From Spirochaetia bacterium (GTDB lineage Bacteria > Spirochaetota > Spirochaetia > Sphaerochaetales > Sphaerochaetaceae), in the NCBI GenBank assembly GCA_900769955.1, contig CAAGIP010000144.1, positions 1 to 16,096 of the forward strand: a stretch of DNA of 16,096 bases. Direction: 5' to 3'. Below the pieces are notes generated by a model, which made no database searches, was not told the origin of the DNA, and worked only from the letters and a program-made list of their open reading frames with translations. The position numbers and the translations under genes were made by a program. Shown piece after piece: positions 1-6,628 of the stretch (position 1 is its first letter; each line of letters opens with the position of its first letter).

Positions 1-189
1 GCCGCGATGAAGGAGTACATCTCACACAAGGATGCGGATCTCAAGGGCCAGATGGTAAGCCAGGGCACTACCCCGAGAAAGATAACAGACCTTATCGGAT
101 CGCTCTGCGACCTGACAAGCGGAAGCGGTGACAAGGGAACACCGGTTATATTCATACAGGGTTACTTCGATACCTACGCTGACGAATGA
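1..189 (+). CDS. C-terminal part of an unrecognised protein (partial)
   Basis: The reading frame is open from the first base of the window and ends at a TGA at 187-189, so this is the last 62 residues of a gene that starts upstream. A Met codon at 7 is in frame but has no ribosome binding site, so it is probably internal. The visible tail is soluble-looking, with a basic stretch, a Gly/Ser-rich segment and an ending rich in aromatic and acidic residues (VIFIQGYFDTYADE). I recognise no domain and assign no function. A strong intrinsic terminator follows five bases after the stop, which supports this frame being the true end of a transcription unit. Confidence 0.6.
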   Translation, partial: AAMKEYISHKDADLKGQMVSQGTTPRKITDLIGSLCDLTSGSGDKGTPVIFIQGYFDTYADE

Positions 190-194
190 TAAAG

Positions 195-227
195 CAGTCC
201 TGCACACCGTGCAGGGCTGTTTCTTTT
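195..227 (+). terminator. Rho-independent terminator
   Basis: An 11-bp stem (195-205 with 209-219, one G-U pair) closes a 3-base loop and is followed by a T-rich run (TTTCTTTTT). It lies five bases after the stop of the upstream gene and isolates the HipA-like gene from it. Confidence 0.9.
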
Positions 228-240
228 TCAGCTTCTCCTG

Positions 241-263
241 TGATAGAATTGATTCAGCGGAGG
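241..263 (+). promoter_or_regulatory. Candidate extended -10 promoter and the ribosome binding site of the HipA-like gene
   Basis: TGATAGAAT at 241-249 fits an extended -10 element (TG-n-TAGAAT). No good -35 hexamer is visible, because that position falls in the T-run of the preceding terminator. GGAGG at 259-263 is the Shine-Dalgarno sequence. It is only one base from the ATG at 265 but ten bases from a TTG at 274, so it favours the TTG as start codon. Confidence 0.45.
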
Positions 264-273
264 CATGACTGTA

Positions 274-1509
274 TTGAATGAGTATTATCTCATGCATAAG
301 GACAATGTGGCAGCTGAGCTTGAGTTCGATCAGGAAAGCGGCAGCCTGTTATCGGTAAACAGTGTACCGGAACCACTGTTTCTTCCCCTGTCATGCCAGA
401 CTGATCCTGAGAAGCTGAAATACTGGTGGTCCCAGAGGGCAGTATCAAAACATCAGAGCAGCATAAGAACAGTTCTCCGTAAAAACGGAATATCTTCCAC
501 ACAGGCATTCCTCCTGAAGAATTTCGGACTCAGCATGACTGATGCATATTGGGTGAAGCCCAAAGGACAGGATGTCCGCTGGAAGGATGTGTCATTCCAT
601 ATTAATCCATTCAGGGAAGATGCCCTGGATTTTTTCACTGCCGCACCCTCTTCGGATACATTACATGCATTGTTCACGCCTTCCGCTTCAATCGGAGGGG
701 AACTGAAGAAGAAATGGATCAGGAAAGACGGGAAAATCTTCCTTGTTAAGGGAAACATGCCCGGGATTTCTTTCCAGCAGTCATTGAATGAGGTATTTGC
801 GACCCGGATACACGAGGCGCAGGGTTTTGACAATCATGCCACCTACCGTCTCATGCACTTTCCTGATTCATCAACAGGCTGCATCACGGAGTGCTTCACC
901 GGTGAAGATACTGAATTCATCCCCGCTTGGGAGCTGTTTTCAAAGTACGGTGAAGGAGACTCACATTCACTTTTCCCCCGCTGGGTGGAACTTGCATGTA
1001 TGGAAGGATTTGACTTTGATAAAGTCAGCAGATTCCTTAACTATCAGACGATAAGCGACTTCCTCGTATCCAACATCGACAGGCATCTGAACAACTTCGG
1101 TCTTCTCAGAAACAGCAGCACATTAAAGCCTGTCGGCCCTGCCCCGCTGTTCGATACGGGTAACAGCATGTTCTATCTGGGAACGGGAATAATCAGCTAC
1201 CGTGACCTTTTCAATGTGAACATATCATCCTTCTATCCTACCGAACGGGAAATGGTATCACATGTGACCGACTTCTCCTGCTTTGACACAGACAGAATAC
1301 CTTCAGAGGATGATGTTGTAATGTTCTATTCCCAGGATCCCTCAATCGCACCTTATGCGAGGGTTATCGCTGAATACTACTGTTTCAAGCGGAATGTCCT
1401 CATCAGGCTTTCTGAGGGGAAATCATTCGGGGAAATCGAGAAGGAAGCATCCGCCTTTTTCGGTGATATCAAGGAAAGGAAGAACATCAACGCATGCTGG
1501 AATAAGTGA
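274..1509 (+). CDS. Orphan HipA-like Ser/Thr kinase-fold protein
   Basis: A 411-residue protein with the HipA-like kinase fold. The N-terminal half carries GLSMTDAYWVKP followed by a Trp-Lys-Asp-Val stretch, features I associate with a clostridial-type HipA-like family often mislabelled excisionase. The nucleotide loop SIGGELKKKW lies near residues 139-148, with a probable ATP-contacting Lys near 159 (IFLVKG). The catalytic segment NIDRHLNNFG has Asp about 269, and the metal-binding Asp lies in LFDTGNS (about 294). The key kinase residues are therefore present. The TTG start is preferred because of the ribosome binding site spacing and because the product then begins MNEYYLMHKD, as relatives do; an ATG at 265 is the alternative. 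No HipB-like helix-turn-helix antitoxin lies next to it, so a classical hipBA pair is not supported. The substrate is unknown. Confidence 0.8.
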   Translation: MNEYYLMHKDNVAAELEFDQESGSLLSVNSVPEPLFLPLSCQTDPEKLKYWWSQRAVSKHQSSIRTVLRKNGISSTQAFLLKNFGLSMTDAYWVKPKGQDVRWKDVSFHINPFREDALDFFTAAPSSDTLHALFTPSASIGGELKKKWIRKDGKIFLVKGNMPGISFQQSLNEVFATRIHEAQGFDNHATYRLMHFPDSSTGCITECFTGEDTEFIPAWELFSKYGEGDSHSLFPRWVELACMEGFDFDKVSRFLNYQTISDFLVSNIDRHLNNFGLLRNSSTLKPVGPAPLFDTGNSMFYLGTGIISYRDLFNVNISSFYPTEREMVSHVTDFSCFDTDRIPSEDDVVMFYSQDPSIAPYARVIAEYYCFKRNVLIRLSEGKSFGEIEKEASAFFGDIKERKNINACWNK

Positions 1510-1685
1510 AGGGAGACATAATACCGTTCCGTTTCCACATGAGCCACACATAATTCAGATGTGTCCACACATACTTCACTTCATGAAACGCTTCTTCACC
1601 TAACGTTATTCACTCTACAGATACCATATATCAAAAACGTGTAAGCCTTCGGATAGATTGTTCTCAATCAGGGAGAATCACAAAC

Positions 1686-1952
1686 ATGAAAAAGAAGATA
1701 ACGGTATTCCTGCTTTCCTCATTAACGCTTTTTCAGGCTTTTGAGGTAACGGTCAGCGATGCGGTGGAAAGTTCGAAGGACAACAGCATCAGGCTGGAAG
1801 CGTATGTTAAGGATTCCATCACCACTCATGCATCCATTACGGCACGTCCTTTCTTCGAAAAACGGGGCTACAGACCGGTTAAGGAGCAGCAGGTTGAAAG
1901 AAAAGGTATTCTGCTCACTAATTACGTTATGGTCAGGGATCGCAGGCCATAA
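1686..1952 (+). pseudogene. GNAT acetyltransferase C-terminal remnant behind a signal-peptide-like start
   Basis: The last 45 or so of 88 residues match the C-terminus of YafP-type GNAT acetyltransferases: ASITARPFFEKRGY, then VKEQQVERKGILLTNYVM. The acetyl-CoA-binding core that should precede this, about 100 residues, is missing. Instead the frame starts with MKKKITVFLLSSLTLFQAF, which looks like a Sec signal peptide. An AGGGAG-like ribosome binding site lies about ten bases before the ATG. I see no other GNAT piece in bases 1510-1685 in any frame. It is most simply a decayed gene or the product of a deletion that joined a secreted protein's start to a GNAT tail. It could be expressed, but it cannot be a working acetyltransferase. 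A hairpin terminator follows directly. Confidence 0.65.
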
Positions 1953-1954
1953 GG

Positions 1955-1990
1955 CAGGGCACCCATCTTCCGGGTGCCCTGTAATGTTTT
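1955..1990 (+). terminator. Terminator between convergent genes
   Basis: A 10-bp perfect stem (1955-1964 with 1972-1981) has a 7-base loop and is followed by TAATGTTTT on the plus strand. It lies between the stops of the GNAT remnant (1952) and siaM (1994) and may serve both strands. The minus-strand side lacks a good T-run. Confidence 0.7.
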
Positions 1991-1993
1991 CAA

Positions 1994-3283
1994 TCATACT
2001 CCGCCGGTAAGTACTCTTGGGAGGAAGAGTGTGATCTCCGGGAATATGTTGAGAAGGATCAGTGTGATCACAAGCGGGATGAGGAATGGAACTACACCCT
2101 TCATCAGAGTCTTGAACTTCATGTTTCCGACCCTTGCGACAACGAAGAGGGCTGTGCCCATCGGAGGTGTCAGGATACCGATCATGAGGTTGAAGATGAC
2201 GACTACGCCGAAGTGAATCGGGTTGATTCCGTATGCCATGACTGCGGGAAGCAGGATGGGCACGAGGATCATCTGAAGCGGAAGTGCGTCGATACAGGTA
2301 CCGAGCAGGAGCAGCACGATGTTGATCATCAGCAGGAGCGCAAGCTTGCTGCTTACATGACTGGTGAAGAATGTTGCGATCGCCTGAGGCATCTGTTCTC
2401 TGGAGATGACGAACTGGAAGAGCGTCACGCCCAGGATCATGAGCACGATGGTACCGCTTGTCTTGATCGAGTCGATACAGATCTTAACGTAGCTCTTAAG
2501 TGTCAGCTCCTTATACACGAAGAAACCTAGGATCGTTGTGTAGAGGGCTGCGACGACGGCTGCCTCGGTCGGTGTGAAATAACCGGTGAAGATACCCACG
2601 AGGATGATGACCGGTGTGAGCAGTGCCCAGAAACTCTTTTTGAAGGAGTTGGCCCTGTATGACCAGCTTCTCTTCGGTTCGGAAGGATAGTTCCTCTTAT
2701 GTGAAAGGATCGAGCACATCACCATAAGGGCTGCGGTTGTCAGCAGTCCGGGCAGGAATCCTGCCATGAAGAGCTTCTCAACGCTCTGGTTTGCCAGAAC
2801 GGCATAGATGATGAGCGGTGTTGAAGGCGGTACGAGAGGACCGATTATGCAGCTTGCCGCGGTAATGCCGCCTGCAAAGCCTTCGTCGAAGCCCGCATCT
2901 TTCATGCTCTTGATCTCAAGCTGGCCAAGCCCGCCTGCATCGGCAAGGGCACTGCCGGACATACCGGAGAAGATGAGGGATGCAAGTACGTTTACGTGCG
3001 CAAGGCCGCCCTTCCTGTGTCCGATCATGGATGCAGCGAAATCGAAGATACGTGTCGTGACACCGCCGCCGTTCATTAAGTTTCCTGCCAGTACGAAGAA
3101 CGGAACTGCCAGCAGTGTCTGGCTGTTCACGCCGTTGAACATCTGCTCAAGGGCAAATGGTACCAGGTTGAAGCTGTTTGTGATGGCAAAGAAGAAGATC
3201 GATACGATGATGAGGCTGTAACCTACATGCACGCCGAGCATGATGAGGATGAACCACATTATGAAGGTAAGTGTAAGTTCCAT
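1994..3283 (-). CDS. siaM: TRAP transporter large membrane subunit (DctM/SiaM family), sialic acid
   Basis: A 429-residue, very hydrophobic protein of the usual length for the DctM large subunit (about 12 predicted membrane segments). Family features include the conserved AVPFFVLAGNLM and SGMSGSALADAGGLG stretches and a later PPMGTALFVV loop. It forms the ion-driven translocation channel in the inner membrane, coupling sodium entry to import of substrate delivered by SiaP. The start at 3283 has an AGGAGG ribosome binding site that lies inside the last codons of siaQ; the two genes are three bases apart and are probably translationally coupled. It is the last gene of the nanA-nanQ-siaPQM operon. 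The sialic acid specificity is inferred from SiaP and NanA, because DctM proteins do not show substrate in their sequence. Confidence 0.93.
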   Translation of the reverse strand: MELTLTFIMWFILIMLGVHVGYSLIIVSIFFFAITNSFNLVPFALEQMFNGVNSQTLLAVPFFVLAGNLMNGGGVTTRIFDFAASMIGHRKGGLAHVNVLASLIFSGMSGSALADAGGLGQLEIKSMKDAGFDEGFAGGITAASCIIGPLVPPSTPLIIYAVLANQSVEKLFMAGFLPGLLTTAALMVMCSILSHKRNYPSEPKRSWSYRANSFKKSFWALLTPVIILVGIFTGYFTPTEAAVVAALYTTILGFFVYKELTLKSYVKICIDSIKTSGTIVLMILGVTLFQFVISREQMPQAIATFFTSHVSSKLALLLMINIVLLLLGTCIDALPLQMILVPILLPAVMAYGINPIHFGVVVIFNLMIGILTPPMGTALFVVARVGNMKFKTLMKGVVPFLIPLVITLILLNIFPEITLFLPRVLTGGV

Positions 3284-3286
3284 ATA

Positions 3287-3844
3287 TCAGTTCTCCTCCT
3301 TAATGTCATAGAAATCGTTCTTTGAATCCTCCAGGACCCACTTCCTGACGACTTCGCCATGTCTGAAGATGTTCACGAGCTGCGCGATCATCTCGACAAT
3401 GGTCAGAGCCGTCCAGAGGAACATCGCGCCGTACAGCCAGCTTTCACCGATACCGAGCGTGACAAGCGGAGTGAACGACTTTCTCTGAACAATTGAGAAG
3501 GTATAGTAGAAGATCATGCTTAAAAGCCCGATCATGACGACGTCAACTATGGCCTCAATCGCAAGCTGAACCTTCTTCGGAAGCGAGAGCAGGATCGCAT
3601 CGATCCTGACATGGATGTTTTCCCTCTGTGCAAGATGACACCCAAGCACACCCATCCAGACAAAGAGAAGACGGCTTGTCTCATCGGTCCATGATGAGGG
3701 TGTGCCGATCTTCCTGGACAATGCCTGCCAGAAGAGTGAGAGGAGAATCACATTGAAGAGGATTACTGCCACTGCCTGTTCAGCCTTCTCCAGGACATGA
3801 ATCACGTCAGCGGGCTTCTTTACCTCTATGTTCCCTATTTTCAT
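3287..3844 (-). CDS. siaQ: TRAP transporter small membrane subunit (DctQ/SiaQ family), sialic acid
   Basis: A 185-residue protein with four predicted membrane segments (about residues 23-41, 58-71, 97-118 and 136-158). It carries the DctQ signature WTDETSRLLFVW at the second segment. It partners SiaM in the membrane complex and helps dock the binding protein. The ATG at 3844 is chosen because GGGAG lies nine bases upstream. A longer frame from a TTG at 3904 would read through the hairpin between siaP and siaQ and has no ribosome binding site. The Q and M subunits are separate here, unlike the fused SiaQM of Haemophilus influenzae. The spacing of 73 bases from siaP is the largest gap between the transporter genes and holds a stable hairpin. 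Confidence 0.92.
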   Translation of the reverse strand: MKIGNIEVKKPADVIHVLEKAEQAVAVILFNVILLSLFWQALSRKIGTPSSWTDETSRLLFVWMGVLGCHLAQRENIHVRIDAILLSLPKKVQLAIEAIVDVVMIGLLSMIFYYTFSIVQRKSFTPLVTLGIGESWLYGAMFLWTALTIVEMIAQLVNIFRHGEVVRKWVLEDSKNDFYDIKEEN

Positions 3845-3875
3845 AACAATTATCTCCCAGGGATCTGTTACGCGA

Positions 3876-3901
3876 TTCAAAGGGGCCGGAGCCCCTTTGA
3901 A
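3876..3901 (-). promoter_or_regulatory. Stable intercistronic hairpin between siaP and siaQ
   Basis: A perfect 11-bp stem (3876-3886 with 3891-3901) has a 4-base loop. On the transcribed minus strand the loop reads C-UCCG-G, a UNCG-class tetraloop on a C-G closing pair, which is unusually stable. It sits 17 bases after the siaP stop and 31 bases before the siaQ start. No T-run follows, so it is not a full terminator. Such a structure fits protection of the siaP 3' end or partial attenuation, giving more binding protein than membrane subunits. Confidence 0.7.
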
Positions 3902-3917
3902 CAATCATTAAGCCGGA

Positions 3918-4913
3918 TTATCTTGCTTCGTCTATTGCCTTGATGGCTGCATCACCGTACTTTGCGGCATATTCGTCGTACATGGGTGCGCATGCAGATC
4001 TGAACGGAGCCTTGTCGGGAGTCGTGATCGTCACGCCATAGCTCTTGAAGCTCTCGATGAGAGCGGCTTCATCCTTCTGGAAGCACTCTGTGTGGTAAGC
4101 AGCGGCCTCAACTGTAGCCTTTGTGATCGCTTCCTGCTGAGCGGGTGAAAGCTTGTCAAAAACGATCTTGCTGATGATGTAGTTGTTGTCGTTGATGATG
4201 TGGCCCGTGAGTGCGCAGTACTTCTGAACTTCATAGAACTTCTGTGCATCGATCGTTGAAAGCGGGTTCTCCTGTCCGTCAACTGCATTGGTCTTGAGTG
4301 CAAGATAGACTTCTGCGAACGGCATCGGGGTAGCTGCTGCACCGGAGTACTTTGCGAATGCGAGGTTTGCAGCGGCATTGGGAACTCTGAGCTTCATGCC
4401 CTTCATGTCTTCAATCGAGTTGATGGGTCTGTTGGATGTGGTCTGCCTTGTACCGTTGTAAGCATTTGCAAGAACCTTCCAGCCCCTTGCCTCAAGCTTT
4501 GCATAGATGCCCTTACCGTACTCGGTCTCGGTGAGTGTTCTCATCAGGTGATCGAAATCATCGAAAGCGAACGGATAACCGAAGATCTCAAGCTCGGGGA
4601 TCCAGAGACCGAGTCTTCCTGTTTCAGCATAAACCATGTCAAGTGCGCCTGCGGCAACCTGGTCGATCATGGCCCTGTCATCACCGAGCTGTCCGCCGGG
4701 GAAGATTTCAACCGTGAGGGTTCCGTTTGAATACTCTTTTGCCTTCTGAGCCAGGAGCTCTGCTGCCCTGTACTCGTTTGAGGAAGTGTTGGCCTGGAAG
4801 CCGAGCTTCAGGGTTACGTTCTTTTCAGCGCCGCCCTGCTCTGGTGAACCGTTAGCCATGAGAGGCATAACGAACGCAATTGCGATGGCAAGGATCACAA
4901 GGATCTTTTTCAT
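3918..4913 (-). CDS. siaP: Sialic-acid-binding periplasmic protein of a TRAP transporter (SiaP)
   Basis: A 331-residue DctP-family solute-binding protein with a signal peptide (about residues 1-20, ending LMA before NGSPE; no lipobox Cys). The similarity to Haemophilus influenzae SiaP is direct: NTSSNEYRAAE, QLGDDRAM, AYNGTRQTTSNR, MKLRVPNAA and AVDGQENPL are nearly unchanged. By this alignment the sialic-acid ligands Arg127, Arg147 and Asn187 of mature SiaP correspond to Arg156, Arg176 and Asn216 here, with the same 20- and 40-residue spacing. It captures N-acetylneuraminate in the periplasm and hands it to SiaQM. The ribosome binding site AAAGGAG lies just upstream of the ATG at 4913. It follows nanQ by 36 bases and precedes the stable hairpin that separates it from siaQ. 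This is the strongest functional assignment in the window. Confidence 0.96.
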   Translation of the reverse strand: MKKILVILAIAIAFVMPLMANGSPEQGGAEKNVTLKLGFQANTSSNEYRAAELLAQKAKEYSNGTLTVEIFPGGQLGDDRAMIDQVAAGALDMVYAETGRLGLWIPELEIFGYPFAFDDFDHLMRTLTETEYGKGIYAKLEARGWKVLANAYNGTRQTTSNRPINSIEDMKGMKLRVPNAAANLAFAKYSGAAATPMPFAEVYLALKTNAVDGQENPLSTIDAQKFYEVQKYCALTGHIINDNNYIISKIVFDKLSPAQQEAITKATVEAAAYHTECFQKDEAALIESFKSYGVTITTPDKAPFRSACAPMYDEYAAKYGDAAIKAIDEAR

Positions 4914-4949
4914 ATTTTTTTCTCTCCTTTTCCCTATAGGGTGTTTTGA

Positions 4950-5396
4950 TCAGTTTACAGCGACCTTGAAGATGACCTTCCTGACGGAGGCCTCCTCAGA
5001 TACCGCAATACCGGGCATATGGGGTTCCCCCGGCAGGAACACGACAAAGTGGCCCTTTGTCATATGGAAGGTGACAAGAGCACCGCCTTCGGCCATGGAA
5101 GCGTCCCCTTCGCTGTCATAGGGACCTGCCACGGCGGCAAGACCTCTGTCCTCAGATTTTATGATTTCCTCACCGGAGAAGATGATCTGGACATCTGCCT
5201 CACGTCTGTGGATCTCGTGGAGCTTCTTTTCCTTACATGTCGTGTAAGCCGCGACATTGTAGCGGAGCGTGTCGGAAACGATGTGACAGCCCTTCTCAAG
5301 ATCGGGAGTACCCCTGTCCAGGAATTCCCTTATTTCCTTCAGAAACGGGAATGCCTTCTCATAGAGACACATGTTGTCCAGGGTATCGAAGATCAT
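4950..5396 (-). CDS. nanQ: YhcH/NanQ-type sugar anomerase
   Basis: A 148-residue protein of the YhcH/YjgK/YiaL (DUF386) family, a small cupin-like barrel. The family metal-site region HEIHRREADVQ, a following GEE and a late FLPGEPHMP motif are all present. In E. coli, NanQ (YhcH) speeds the interconversion of sialic acid anomers so that the lyase gets its preferred form. The start is set at the ATG at 5396, giving MIFDTLDN as in relatives, because AAGGAG then lies six bases upstream; an ATG two codons earlier (5402) would touch the ribosome binding site. The chosen start overlaps the nanA stop by four bases (ATGA), so the two are translationally coupled. Catalysis is cytoplasmic. Confidence 0.9.
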   Translation of the reverse strand: MIFDTLDNMCLYEKAFPFLKEIREFLDRGTPDLEKGCHIVSDTLRYNVAAYTTCKEKKLHEIHRREADVQIIFSGEEIIKSEDRGLAAVAGPYDSEGDASMAEGGALVTFHMTKGHFVVFLPGEPHMPGIAVSEEASVRKVIFKVAVN

Positions 5397-6304
5397 GCCC
5401 ATCTCCTTATTGCTTCATCGATGAGGCGGACGGATTCCTGAACTACGGGCTCATCACTTTCGGCAAGAGGTGCAAGAGGAGCGCGTACGCTTCCGAGATC
5501 TATACCGACCCTTCTCTTAATTACTTCCTTCATCGTTGCATAAAGGTTGCCCTTAGCCTCACAGAGCTTGTAGATGATGGCATCGATATCCCACTGGATA
5601 CCCTTTGCCCTTTCCATGTCACCCTTCTTAAATGCTTCATCAGCAGCAAGGAAGAGCTCGGGCATTACCGCATAGGTACCGCCGATACCGCCGTCAGCTC
5701 CGATCGCGCGTCCTGCGATGAACTGCTCATCGGGTCCGTTGAACACGGTGAAATCAGGACCTCCGTACATCTTGAACATCTGAATGTCCTGTGTGGGCAT
5801 TGAAGAGTTCTTGACGCCCTTTACCATCGGGTTCTTCAGCATCTCCCTGAAAAGGGACATTGTGAGACTTACTCCTGCCAGCTGGGGGATGTTGTAGATA
5901 ATGAACGGAGTTGCGGGAGCAGCGGCTGAAATGTCATTCCAGTACTTTGCGATCGCATGCTCGGGAAGCTTGAAGTAAATGGGAGGAATTGATGCGATCG
6001 CATCAACGCCGAGGCTTTCAGCGTGGCGTGCCAGCTCCTGGCTGTCCTTAGTGTTGTTGCATGCAACGTGTGCGATGATGAAGATCCTGCCTTTTGCTAC
6101 AGCCATGACGTTCTCAAGGACAAGCTTTCTTTCCTCAACGCTGTGGTAAATACACTCACCGGAGGAACCGCCGACGTAGAGGCCCTGAACACCCTTACCG
6201 ATGAGATATTCGGTAAACTCCCTTACACGTTCGGGACTGATGTTTCCTTCCTTATCATAACAGGCGTAGAACGCCGGTGTGATGCCTGCAAATTTAGATG
6301 CCAT
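5393..6304 (-). CDS. nanA: N-acetylneuraminate lyase
   Basis: A 303-residue class I aldolase of the DHDPS/NAL family, at the normal length. It splits N-acetylneuraminate into N-acetylmannosamine and pyruvate. Visible landmarks are GGSSGE at residues 45-50 (pyruvate carboxylate binding), Tyr137 in IIYNIPQLAGV, the Schiff-base Lys165 in GVKNSS, and Asp192-Glu193 in NGPDEQF. Numbering matches the E. coli enzyme almost exactly. One position differs: where E. coli has Ser208 in GSTYN, this protein has Gly (GGTYA). This may mark a subfamily, and some loss of NAL specificity cannot be excluded. It heads the operon, with AAAGGAG seven bases before the ATG. The neighbouring siaP and nanQ make sialic acid the likely substrate. 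Confidence 0.92.
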   Translation of the reverse strand: MASKFAGITPAFYACYDKEGNISPERVREFTEYLIGKGVQGLYVGGSSGECIYHSVEERKLVLENVMAVAKGRIFIIAHVACNNTKDSQELARHAESLGVDAIASIPPIYFKLPEHAIAKYWNDISAAAPATPFIIYNIPQLAGVSLTMSLFREMLKNPMVKGVKNSSMPTQDIQMFKMYGGPDFTVFNGPDEQFIAGRAIGADGGIGGTYAVMPELFLAADEAFKKGDMERAKGIQWDIDAIIYKLCEAKGNLYATMKEVIKRRVGIDLGSVRAPLAPLAESDEPVVQESVRLIDEAIRRWA

Positions 6305-6325
6305 AATACACTCTCCTTTTCAGAT

Positions 6326-6341
6326 AACTTGTATACCTGAT
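6326..6341. promoter_or_regulatory. Downstream operator of the sialic-acid operon (candidate)
   Basis: This 16-base site is centred on the palindrome GTATAC and matches the upstream site at 6389-6404 at 12 of 16 positions. It lies just after the predicted transcription start of nanA and just before its ribosome binding site. On the minus strand it contains GGTATA, the core bound by E. coli NanR, a GntR-family repressor; that link is only suggestive. Confidence 0.5.
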
Positions 6342-6355
6342 TCACTTATATTCTG

Positions 6356-6384
6356 ATGGTAACATGGGTTTTTCCTGCTGTAAA
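6356..6384 (-). promoter_or_regulatory. Promoter of the nan-sia operon (candidate)
   Basis: On the minus strand, TTTACA (6384-6379, five of six to consensus) and TACCAT (6361-6356, four of six) are 17 bases apart. The predicted start is near 6349, giving a leader of about 45 bases before the nanA ATG. The two operator-like sites flank it. Confidence 0.5.
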
Positions 6385-6388
6385 GAAA

Positions 6389-6404
6389 AACTTGTGTACA
6401 AGTT
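6389..6404. promoter_or_regulatory. Upstream operator of the sialic-acid operon (candidate)
   Basis: A perfect inverted repeat with 7-base arms, AACTTGT and ACAAGTT, around a GT centre. It abuts the upstream edge of the predicted -35 element. The form resembles operators of GntR-family regulators. Its centre is 63 bp from the related site at 6326-6341. Confidence 0.55.
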
Positions 6405-6591
6405 CAACTTTTTTTCACATACAAATCACATGACAACTAAATAACAGCACAGCAAACAATTAAAGAACCGGCATAAAGAAACACATCAATATGACAAATC
6501 CGCACTCAGAATCATGTTTTTCTTTTTAATCCAAACAATTAGTCAAAAGTGATACCGGAATAGTGCAAAGAAGGAAAAACGAAAAAAGGAA
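6405..6591. other. AT-rich intergenic stretch between divergent genes
   Basis: This is part of the 324-base gap between nanA and the outer-membrane gene. It is rich in A and T and has no open frame of note and no RNA fold or repeat that I can support. The regulatory sites listed separately occupy the two edges of the gap. Confidence 0.5.
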
Positions 6592-6621
6592 AAGACAGCT
6601 TCAATAAAGGTGGTATATAAT
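6592..6621 (+). promoter_or_regulatory. Promoter giving a probably leaderless mRNA
   Basis: AAGACA (6592-6597) and a perfect TATAAT (6616-6621) are 18 bases apart. The -10 ends only seven bases before the ATG at 6629, so the predicted transcript starts at or within a base of that codon. AGGTGG at 6608-6613 lies upstream of the expected start and cannot act as a ribosome binding site. Confidence 0.6.
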
Positions 6622-6628
6622 CCAGTAC

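Noticed and set aside
1546..1564. Hairpin ACACAT-7-ATGTGT after the HipA-like gene as a terminator
   Set aside because: The stem is only 6 bp and AT-rich and no T-run follows.
5019..5803. Long plus-strand frames (140 and 188 codons) opposite nanQ and nanA
   Set aside because: They are antisense to well-supported enzymes, lack ribosome binding sites and show no family features.
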